DNA from: Propionibacteriaceae bacterium
GTDB taxonomy: Bacteria; Actinomycetota; Actinomycetes; Propionibacteriales; Propionibacteriaceae
Assembly (NCBI GenBank): GCA_031255975.1
Contig: JAIRRM010000073.1
Span: 1-5,104, forward strand
Length of the DNA: 5,104 nucleotides
Direction of reading: 5' to 3'
Position 1 is the stretch's first letter. Each line of letters starts with the position of its first letter. Position numbers and translations under genes: made by a program. This document shows positions 1-5,104 of the stretch, one piece after another. The notes under the pieces are model-generated. The model was given only the letters and a program-made list of their open reading frames with translations. It was not told the DNA's origin and made no database searches.

Positions 1-71
1 AAACGAGCCGTATGGCGTGGGCTGGGTAAGCCAGCGGTGATCCGCTCAGAGTTGCCCAACCAGGTGGGTGG

Positions 72-1286
72 TCACAGGGTGGGGTCAGCACCTTTCGGGG
101 GCAGGATGCGCGCCAGGAACAGTAGTCCGATCATGCAGCCGCCTGGCACCAGCATGGCGTGTTGCACTCCGATCCAGGTGACGAGCGCTCCGATGACGGC
201 GGGGCCGATAAGGAATACGGCATAACCGAAAGTGACTACGGTGGCGAGGCCACGTCCGCCACCGGTATGCCCGGCGATGGCATACACCTGCGGTGCGACA
301 ACACCCATGCCGAGACCAACCAGTGCCCAGGCGGCGACAAGTGGCCAGAAACCCGAACCGAACCCGGCGATGGCATAACCCACGATGGCGACGGCTGCGC
401 CGGTGCGCACCACGAGACGGCGTCCAAATCTGGAGACGATGAAGTCTCCGGTGAGTCGTATCAGGGTGATGGAACCGGCCAGTGCGGTGACGGCGAGTGC
501 TCCCTGAGTGGGTGCTACGCCGGCCACCTGGGTGACATGGATGCCGGACCAGTCGAACGCCGAGCCTTCGCCGAGGCCGAACGCCAAGGCCATCAGGCCC
601 AGCAGATAGATGGCGGGCGGCAACTTGACCTTGGTGCCGTCGTCATGCACCTGCGCTACGGTCTCTGTCTCGGGAGTGATGCGACGTGCCGCCAGAAACG
701 CGATGATTCCCAGCCCGGCGGCCCCGAGCAGTACCGATTGCAGCACCCGCGTCGGGGTGAGCGTCGTCAACGCCGCGGCAGCCGCGAGGGAGCCAGAGCC
801 AACGAGGTTACCGGCTGACCATAACCCATGGAAGAAGCTCATGATGGGGCGGGGCCTGGCCCGCTCCACCTGTACCGCGATGGCGTTCATGCTTACGTCC
901 AGTGCGCCGTTGCCGAGTCCCAACAGTGCCGTGCCGACGAGCGCCGCCGAATAGCTGGGGGCGAGGGAGAGAGTGGTGGCCCCGGCGATGAGGGGGCCGA
1001 TACCCGCCAGTGCAAACACCCTGGCACCCAGGCGGTCGGAGAGCCGTCCGCAGGTCTGCATGGCCAAGACGGCCATCACTCCCGACATGACGAGTAGCCC
1101 GGATACCTGAATCGCGGAGAGCGCGAGTAGCTCTTTCAATGTCGCCAGCGACCCGGCGAACGCGCCCATGGTGAGCCCGTTGTATGCGAAGAGCAGCATG
1201 ACGGCGATCACCGAAGTACGGCTGCCGAGCCGCACCGAACCCGGCCCGGAGGTGTCATCCACCGGGCGGCAGCAGGGACGAGTCAA
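72..1286 (-). CDS. MFS transporter, MosC/YbjJ-like
   Basis: This encodes a 404-residue integral membrane protein of the major facilitator superfamily, with about twelve hydrophobic segments split by a hydrophilic loop near residues 201-222 (between helices 6 and 7). A motif-A-like GRLSDRLGAR lies at residues 80-89, with a degenerate second-half copy around DFIVSRFGRR at 281-290. The stretch around residues 126-160 (NGALDVSMNAIAV, then RPIMSFFHGLWSAGN) and EGSAFDWSGIHV at 240-251 match, from memory, the MosC/YbjJ branch of MFS proteins. The substrate in that branch is poorly defined, so none is assigned. The start is TTG. I prefer it over in-frame GTG codons 9 and 18 because only the TTG has a purine-rich stretch upstream. 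The gene starts 22 bases after the aminopeptidase stop codon, so the two are probably co-transcribed. No frameshift or truncation is visible. The family is secure, the subfamily is likely, and the transported compound is unknown. Confidence 0.9.
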   Translation of the reverse strand: MTRPCCRPVDDTSGPGSVRLGSRTSVIAVMLLFAYNGLTMGAFAGSLATLKELLALSAIQVSGLLVMSGVMAVLAMQTCGRLSDRLGARVFALAGIGPLIAGATTLSLAPSYSAALVGTALLGLGNGALDVSMNAIAVQVERARPRPIMSFFHGLWSAGNLVGSGSLAAAAALTTLTPTRVLQSVLLGAAGLGIIAFLAARRITPETETVAQVHDDGTKVKLPPAIYLLGLMALAFGLGEGSAFDWSGIHVTQVAGVAPTQGALAVTALAGSITLIRLTGDFIVSRFGRRLVVRTGAAVAIVGYAIAGFGSGFWPLVAAWALVGLGMGVVAPQVYAIAGHTGGGRGLATVVTFGYAVFLIGPAVIGALVTWIGVQHAMLVPGGCMIGLLFLARILPPKGADPTL

Positions 1287-1291
1287 AGTAA

Positions 1292-1303
1292 CCTACTACT
1301 CCC
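1292..1303 (-). promoter_or_regulatory. Probable ribosome binding site for the MFS gene
   Basis: Read on the minus strand, the 22-base gap between the aminopeptidase stop and the transporter's TTG start contains GGGAG (12 bases before the start) and GTAGG (5 bases before it). Either could pair with the 3' end of 16S rRNA. Neither is a strong Shine-Dalgarno sequence, but they are the main support for choosing TTG, because the internal GTG codons lack a comparable purine run. Confidence 0.4.
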
Positions 1304-1308
1304 TACCA

Positions 1309-2793
1309 TTACCATTTGCGGGTGGTCTGGCGGCCCCGTTCCAGCAACGGTGCCATCCATGCCTCTACGTCATCTGGAGTGCGTGGCAGTGAACCGGAGA
1401 GCAGTTCACATCCGGTCTCGGTGATGACGATATCGTCCTCGATGCGCACACCGATACCGCGCAGTTCTTCCGGTACCTTGAGGTCGGTGGACTTGAAGTA
1501 GAGACCAGGCTCCACCGTGAGCACCATTCCAACCTGCAGCGGGCCCTGCTTGTAGTGTTCCCGTAGCGCTTGGGCGCAATCATGCACATCCATGCCGAGC
1601 ATGTGGCTGGTACCATGCACCATCCAGCGACGCCACTGGCCGCCTTCATCTGAGAGAGCCTCGCTGGCACTCACCGGCAGCAGCCCCCACTGCTCCAAGT
1701 AGTATGCCAACACTGCGGTGGCGGCCTTGTGAATGTCATCGAAAGTGACACCGGGTTTCGCGGCGTCGATACCGGCCTGCTGCGCGGCAAGCACCGCTTC
1801 GTACACCTGACGCTGGGCCGGACTGAACTTGCCGTTCACCGGCAGGGTGCGGGTGACGTCAGCGGTGAACAGCGAATCGAGTTCCACCCCGGCGTCGATG
1901 AGGATGAGGTCTCCCTCCTTGAGGCAACCGTCGTTACGAATCCAGTGCAGCGTGTTGGCGTGATCGCCGGAAGCGGCGATGGTGTCATAGCCCACCGCGT
2001 TGCCCTGATGCCGGGCGTGTAATCCGAATATGCCTTCCACCCAGCGTTCGCCGCGTCCGTTCAGTACCGCGTTCGGGAAGTCGGCGGTGACGGCCTCGAA
2101 ACCGCGCGCGGTGGCCTCGCAGGCCTTACGCATCTGATCGATTTCATAGTCGTCTTTGATGAGACGCAGTTCGCTGGTGGCGATGCGTAGCTGTTCGTCC
2201 AACCCCTCAGCGATGGACTCTCGGAGCGAATCAACCATGGCGGTGATGTCGGGGTCGGCGTCGCGGATGACACGCATGGTTACGGTGTCGGCGCTCCGGC
2301 GCAGCGCGTTGTCGAACAGGGCTATGCTTTGGCACGGTAGCCCGGTGAGGGCGCTCATCTCCTCCAGCGACTCGCGCTGGCCCACCCACATCTCGCCGTA
2401 GCGCGAATCGGAGTAGAACTCCGGGTCGGTACGCGGCACCCGTGGATGGAAATACAGCGTGGCTTGGTGGCCGTCGCCTTGCGGTTCCAGCAACAGTACG
2501 GCGTCAGGCTCGTGCTCGGTGCCCAGCCCGGTAAGGTGAGCAAAGGCGGTGTGTGGGCGGTATCGGAAATCGGTGTCATTGCTACGCACCTTCATGCCGC
2601 CGGCGGGGATGATAAGCCGGTCGCCGGGGAACAGTTTGGAGAGCGCGGCACGGCGAGCAGCGGCCCAGTTGGTGTTCTCCAACCTGGCGGGCATCGTATC
2701 GGGGTACGGCTGCCAGTCGGTGGCGATGAACTCTCGAAATGCCGCCGAAAAATACGTTGCTCGGTTGGCTGACTTAACCTGCTTCTCGCTCAT
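1309..2793 (-). CDS. pepP: Xaa-Pro aminopeptidase (aminopeptidase P, M24B)
   Basis: This is a 494-residue cytosolic metallopeptidase predicted to remove the N-terminal residue from peptides whose second residue is proline. The N-terminal non-catalytic domain (about residues 38-170) includes the family stretch FPGDRLIIPAG and RSNDTDFRYR. The C-terminal pita-bread catalytic domain spans about residues 215-485. All five dinuclear metal ligands known from E. coli PepP (D260, D271, H354, E383, E406) have counterparts: D300 in LIDAG, D312 in TADVTRT, H397 in HGTSHMLGMDVHD, E428 in TVEPGLY and E452 in VRIEDD. The substrate-binding histidines are present at 283 (LHW) and 404 (VHD). There is no signal peptide. 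The roughly 35-residue N-terminal extension is usual in actinobacterial members. The start is ATG without a Shine-Dalgarno, directly behind a -10-like box, which suggests a leaderless mRNA. The MFS gene follows after 22 bases. An Xaa-Pro dipeptidase is possible, but the complete N-domain and the length favour aminopeptidase P. Confidence 0.95.
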   Translation of the reverse strand: MSEKQVKSANRATYFSAAFREFIATDWQPYPDTMPARLENTNWAAARRAALSKLFPGDRLIIPAGGMKVRSNDTDFRYRPHTAFAHLTGLGTEHEPDAVLLLEPQGDGHQATLYFHPRVPRTDPEFYSDSRYGEMWVGQRESLEEMSALTGLPCQSIALFDNALRRSADTVTMRVIRDADPDITAMVDSLRESIAEGLDEQLRIATSELRLIKDDYEIDQMRKACEATARGFEAVTADFPNAVLNGRGERWVEGIFGLHARHQGNAVGYDTIAASGDHANTLHWIRNDGCLKEGDLILIDAGVELDSLFTADVTRTLPVNGKFSPAQRQVYEAVLAAQQAGIDAAKPGVTFDDIHKAATAVLAYYLEQWGLLPVSASEALSDEGGQWRRWMVHGTSHMLGMDVHDCAQALREHYKQGPLQVGMVLTVEPGLYFKSTDLKVPEELRGIGVRIEDDIVITETGCELLSGSLPRTPDDVEAWMAPLLERGRQTTRKW

Positions 2794-2799
2794 TGGTCG

Positions 2800-2805
2800 A
2801 TTCTA
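2800..2805 (-). promoter_or_regulatory. -10 box for a leaderless pepP transcript
   Basis: On the minus strand TAGAAT (matching the TANNNT pattern) ends 6 bases before the ATG of the aminopeptidase gene, so transcription would begin at or next to the A of the ATG. No AGGAGG-like sequence precedes the ATG, which agrees with a leaderless message of the kind common in actinobacteria. No good -35 is seen at 16-18 bases (GGCGCA at 17). A CTGACA occurs, but only 9 bases upstream, which is too close. The call is inferred from position and motif. Confidence 0.5.
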
Positions 2806-3006
2806 TCGCGCTGGTGTCAGGCTGCGCCCCGATACCCAGAAACGCCACCTGTGGGTCTTGATGCTCAGTTTTCTGGTCAGGTTGGTTTCCCCTCGATGGA
2901 TGGTGGGGAGTGCCTGCTGTGTCGCTCCAACGACGTGGGGCATAGCGATACCACCATGATTTCGGGGCGGTCAAGGAGCGGTCAGATGGGTGTTTGCGCT
3001 TGTGGG
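2806..3006. other. Intergenic spacer between rnpB and pepP, no gene seen
   Basis: About 200 bases separate the 3' end of the RNase P RNA from the pepP -10 box. I find no convincing reading frame. The one minus-strand frame across it starts at a TTG, overlaps the pepP start and has a low-complexity, unfamiliar composition. I find no hairpin followed by a T-run that would serve as an intrinsic terminator for rnpB. Only short imperfect inverted repeats occur, for example a GTCG/CGAC pair near 2927-2940. Transcription from rnpB may therefore end by another route or continue into pepP. Confidence 0.6.
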
Positions 3007-3550
3007 GGACGAGTCGGCCTGTAAGCCGGATTCTGTATCTGGTGCGTACCCAAGAGGCACTTCCAGACGGCGATCATCCATCTGCGAACGCCGTCACCGA
3101 CGTCCTTCGGTTGCTGATGCCTTGGTAGGCATCCCGGCGGGCGGCCCCGTGGGCCGTGCGCCGAACCGTGCGACCTACCCGGAGGCTCGGGCGGGCTACC
3201 TTTTCGGCTTGAAGAACCACGCCAGGCGTGACTTCAAGCCGTTCGCCTCCGCGGGCACACCCGGCGAACCGGGCGGGCCCTTCTTGGTCTTGCTCCAGGT
3301 GGGGTTTACCTAGCCACGGCGGTCTCCCGCCGTGCTGGTGGTCTCTTACACCGCCGTTTCACCCTTACCAGTGGCTCCGGAGCCGGGACGCGCCCTACGG
3401 CACTCCCGCCCGTCGTCAACTGGCGGTCTATTCTCTGTGGCACTGGCCCGCGGGTCACCCCGGGTGGGTGTTACCCACCACCTTGCCCTGTGGAGTCCGG
3501 ACTTTCCTCAAGCCCCATCAGGGGCCCGCGATCACCCGGCCGACTCGTCC
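3007..3550 (-). ncRNA. rnpB: RNase P RNA (class A-like), complete
   Basis: This is the catalytic RNA of ribonuclease P, which cleaves 5' leaders from precursor tRNAs. The ends pair perfectly over 13 bp (3538-3550 with 3007-3019), forming helix P1 and fixing both boundaries. Conserved blocks appear in order on the minus strand. GAGGAAAGTCCGGACTCC (P4 5' strand, about 3492-3509) comes first, then ACAGAGAATAGACCGCC (3422-3438) and GGTAAGGGTGAAACGG (3354-3369). CCTGGAGCAAGACCAAGAAGGG (about 3278-3299) and GGGTAGG follow, the latter (3174-3180) corresponding to the loop that binds the tRNA CCA end. The last are AGATGGATGA (3074-3083) and ACAGAATCCGGCTTA (P4 3' strand, about 3023-3037). The 544-nt length exceeds the usual 350-450 nt, with extra sequence at the P12, P15-P17 and P18-P19 positions. 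Its own -10 box lies 6 bases upstream. The gene sits between an exoribonuclease gene and pepP, all on one strand. The conserved core looks intact, so it should be functional. Confidence 0.97.
3180..3251 (-). other. Enlarged stem-loop arm inside RNase P RNA (P15-P17 region)
   Basis: Within rnpB, 3180-3186 is complementary to 3245-3251 (7 bp). It encloses a 10-bp stem (3205-3214 with 3232-3241) capped by a further 5-bp stem (3218-3222 with 3226-3230) and a 3-base loop. The arm sits between the conserved GACCAAGAAGGG block and the GGGTAGG block. In E. coli RNase P RNA this interval is about 36 bases and forms P16/P17, whereas here it is close to 100. The pairing is read directly from the sequence; the helix name is by analogy. 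Confidence 0.7.
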
Positions 3551-3556
3551 AAAGCG

Positions 3557-3562
3557 ATTGTA
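3557..3562 (-). promoter_or_regulatory. -10 box of the rnpB promoter
   Basis: On the minus strand TACAAT (5 of 6 to the consensus TATAAT) is followed by six bases, and then the first G of the P1 helix at 3550. This is the spacing expected if transcription starts exactly at the mature 5' end, so little or no 5' trimming would be needed. The -35 is weak: the best candidates 18-19 bases upstream are TCGGAT or TTCGGA. One strand of an 8-bp inverted repeat (3571-3578) falls in the -35/-10 spacer. Confidence 0.75.
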
Positions 3563-3710
3563 CGGCGGGGAGTCGGCCCGATCCGAACTCACGGTCAGCT
3601 TTCCGGCGTACGGGCGCTGCCGAAAACGGACGCGGACACCAGCGAATATGCGCGACGACGAGCGCGCGTACCAACAACGGGGCGGCGCATTTAGCCGGTC
3701 GCGGCGCGGA

Positions 3711-3741
3711 CGGAACCGCGCCCTACGGGCACCGTCCGTCT
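3711..3741. repeat. 31-base direct repeat, copy A (intergenic, hairpin-forming)
   Basis: This copy matches copy B at 3783-3813 in 28 of 31 bases, same orientation, offset 72 bases. It lies between the exoribonuclease stop and the rnpB promoter. CGGACGG (3707-3713) pairs with CCGTCCG (3732-3738), with an inner GCCC/GGGC pair around TAC (3720-3730), so it can form a strong hairpin in DNA or RNA. No T-run follows on either strand, so it is not a standard terminator, though it could protect the 3' end of the upstream message. A 12-base core, CGCGCCCTACGG (3717-3728), also occurs inside rnpB at 3389-3400. Confidence 0.8.
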
Positions 3742-3782
3742 AGCATTGGGCATCAGTTCGCGGAAGGTACGCAGCCTGGCGG

Positions 3783-3813
3783 CGGAACCGCGCCCTATGG
3801 GCGCTGTCCGTCT
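3783..3813. repeat. 31-base direct repeat, copy B (overlaps the RNB gene's stop)
   Basis: This is the second copy of the repeat, differing from copy A at three positions (16, 21 and 23 of the unit). It spans the last five codons and the TAG stop of the exoribonuclease gene. GCGCCC (3790-3795) pairs with GGGCGC (3799-3804) around TAT, so the hairpin sits on the stop codon itself. The outer 7-bp stem of copy A is not preserved here. Copy A carries a TAG at the equivalent position. Confidence 0.8.
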
Positions 3814-5104
3814 GGCAGGGAGCGAGGGGTGATGGAGAACAACACTCGGCCCATATCGACGTCCACATCGGCAACACGTACCTTAACCTGTTCGCCGAGC
3901 TTCAGGTCGTCTCCCGCTACCGGGGCCTCAATGGCCAGGTCGGGCACGGCGACGGCACCTCGGTCGTCATCGTGGGCGTTCACCATGATTACGGTTCCCT
4001 CCAACACCTCGCCGCGACGCGCGCTCAACGTCAGCGCTTCGGTGAGGCTGATGATGCCGCGCTCGAAAGACTTTTCGCGATGGTCGGTCTCGGCCATGAT
4101 CTGCGGCAGTTCCGGCAGAGCGGCCCTCACCCACTCGGGCACCGGTTCACCGGCACTCAGCGCGGCGCAAATTGCGCCGGTGAAACGATCCACTAGACGG
4201 CGCAACGGCGCGGTGACATGGGCATACGGGGCAGCTACCGCCCCATGCGCATACTCCTCTGGGGGCATATCCGGTGCGATCACGGTGTACCCGGCACCTC
4301 GAAACAGTGCGGTGCAGGCGTTCATCATCGCCAGTCCAACTGGGGTGGTCGGGTCAAGCGAGCGCACGAAATCGCCGTAGTTCATGCCGTCTGGCCAGGG
4401 TAGACGCAGTTCGAGAGCGGTGTGACGTAGATCGTCGCTGGCGGCTTGCGGTGCGGCGGGCATGGTGCGTAGCACCCCCACCCCGGCGTTCAGCATCATC
4501 TCAGCCGCCACCATGCCGGCGAGCAGCGAAATCTGCGCATTCCAACCCTCCACCGGCAACAACTGGCGGTATACCAACGCCCATTTGTCGCCCGTGGTCG
4601 TCACGCTCTGTTCCGGCAGGTTCAGGGATGCACCACCGCGGGCCGCCTCCTGCGCGATACGCAACCGTCCCACGCTACGTAACAGCCGTAACGATTCATC
4701 CGCGCGCTCGGCGTCCAGGTCGCGTTGCACCTGCTCATACGAAAGCTTGGCCCGGGAGCGCACCCGCGCCCGTATCACCTCGGCGTTTTCCACCGCGCCG
4801 TCGGCGTCCAGGTCAACGCGCCACACGTTCGCCGGCCGCTCCTGTCCATCTGCCAACAGGCTGGCCGCGCCCTCCGAGAGTGGCCGCGGATACAGCGGTA
4901 GCCGCACATTCGGGGCGTAAGTCGTCTGGCCGCGACGGCGTGCCTCGCTGTCCATGGCCCCGCCGGGTCGTACCCAAGCACCGGTATCGGCGATGGCGTA
5001 CCACACTCGGAACCCAGCGCCGTTGGTTTCGATACATACCGCCTGGTCCAGATCGCGTGACTCGGCGGGATCAATGGTCACGAAATCGATGCCGGTGAGG
5101 TCGG
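3795..5104 (-). CDS. RNB-domain 3'-5' exoribonuclease (RNase II/R family), 5' end outside window
   Basis: This encodes a cytosolic processive 3'-to-5' exoribonuclease-type protein; 435 codons are visible. The GTG at 5081 is not the start: the frame continues upstream as DLTGIDFVTIDP, the usual lead-in to the RNB domain, and runs off the window edge. Counting from the first complete codon, the metal site is D11, D17 and D19, matching E. coli RNase II D201, D207 and D209. The D210 position is glutamine (Q20), as I recall being usual in the actinobacterial SRDLDQA subfamily. Y62 in TTYAPN matches Y253, and R301 in TAPLRRLVDR matches the phosphate-clamping R500. A C-terminal S1/OB-like domain covers about residues 365-425. 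Expected full length is about 480 residues, so some 40-50 are missing. The stop codon lies within a 31-base repeat. The rnpB gene follows under its own promoter. Family assignment is firm; whether it acts like RNase II or has a narrower substrate is open. Confidence 0.93.
   Translation of the reverse strand, partial: DLTGIDFVTIDPAESRDLDQAVCIETNGAGFRVWYAIADTGAWVRPGGAMDSEARRRGQTTYAPNVRLPLYPRPLSEGAASLLADGQERPANVWRVDLDADGAVENAEVIRARVRSRAKLSYEQVQRDLDAERADESLRLLRSVGRLRIAQEAARGGASLNLPEQSVTTTGDKWALVYRQLLPVEGWNAQISLLAGMVAAEMMLNAGVGVLRTMPAAPQAASDDLRHTALELRLPWPDGMNYGDFVRSLDPTTPVGLAMMNACTALFRGAGYTVIAPDMPPEEYAHGAVAAPYAHVTAPLRRLVDRFTGAICAALSAGEPVPEWVRAALPELPQIMAETDHREKSFERGIISLTEALTLSARRGEVLEGTVIMVNAHDDDRGAVAVPDLAIEAPVAGDDLKLGEQVKVRVADVDVDMGRVLFSITPRSLPDGQRP

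Noticed and set aside
21..46. Two overlapping small hairpins (21-35 and 33-46) after the MFS stop codon
   Set aside because: The stems are only 5 bp, share bases 33-35 and are not followed by a T-run, so I cannot call a terminator.
159..818. A 219-codon plus-strand frame inside the transporter gene
   Set aside because: It is antisense to a well-supported MFS gene, hydrophilic and of biased composition, which is a shadow of membrane-protein codons.
2774..2974. A 66-codon minus-strand frame between rnpB and pepP
   Set aside because: It begins at TTG without a ribosome binding site, overlaps the pepP start in another frame and has no recognisable domain.
2945..2974. A promoter-like pair on the minus strand, TTGACC and TATCGC with an 18-base spacer
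   Set aside because: The -10 is poor (3 of 6) and a better -10 sits directly at the pepP start. It is kept only as an alternative start for pepP.
3707..3738. The hairpin of repeat copy A as an intrinsic terminator for the RNB gene
   Set aside because: The stem is strong, but no run of T follows on the minus strand, so termination is not supported by sequence alone.
3490..4380. A 296-codon plus-strand open frame covering the rnpB 5' end, spacer and RNB gene
   Set aside because: It runs antisense to conserved rnpB and RNB sequence, matches no family I know and has the composition of an antisense shadow in GC-rich DNA.
5079..5081. GTG as the start codon of the RNB protein
   Set aside because: The frame continues upstream with conserved family residues (DLTGIDF), and starting here would remove the N-terminal part of the protein.

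Overview
The window comes from a GC-rich bacterium and most likely an actinobacterium. The evidence is an RNase II-family protein with the actinobacterial-style 'SRDLDQA' active site, a long (494-residue) aminopeptidase P of the type common in Streptomyces and relatives, and an RNase P RNA with enlarged variable arms. I cannot name the genus. Every gene I can support lies on the minus strand. Most plus-strand open frames are antisense shadows typical of high-GC DNA.

Reading in the direction of transcription (right to left), the window opens inside an RNB-domain exoribonuclease whose N-terminus lies beyond base 5104 and whose stop codon is at 3795. Next is a roughly 230-base spacer holding two near-identical 31-base repeats (3711-3741 and 3783-3813). 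The second overlaps the end of the exoribonuclease gene. The spacer ends in a clear -10 box (3557-3562) that feeds rnpB, the RNA subunit of ribonuclease P (3007-3550). That RNA is complete, with a perfect 13-bp P1 helix joining its ends, and at about 544 nt it is long for the family. A 200-base spacer without a recognisable gene or terminator follows. Then comes a probable two-gene unit: a metal-dependent Xaa-Pro aminopeptidase (1309-2793), apparently expressed from a leaderless transcript, and 22 bases later a 12-helix MFS transporter of the MosC/YbjJ type (72-1286) starting with TTG. The left 71 bases hold no gene.

Functionally the right half is RNA metabolism: a 3'-to-5' exoribonuclease beside the RNA that matures tRNA 5' ends. 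The left half is peptide trimming plus a transporter of unknown substrate. I see no mobile element, CRISPR array, defence locus or obviously new multi-gene system. The most unusual items are the enlarged rnpB, the short repeat that recurs beside it and shares a 12-base core with one of its variable arms, and the leaderless layout of the peptidase gene.
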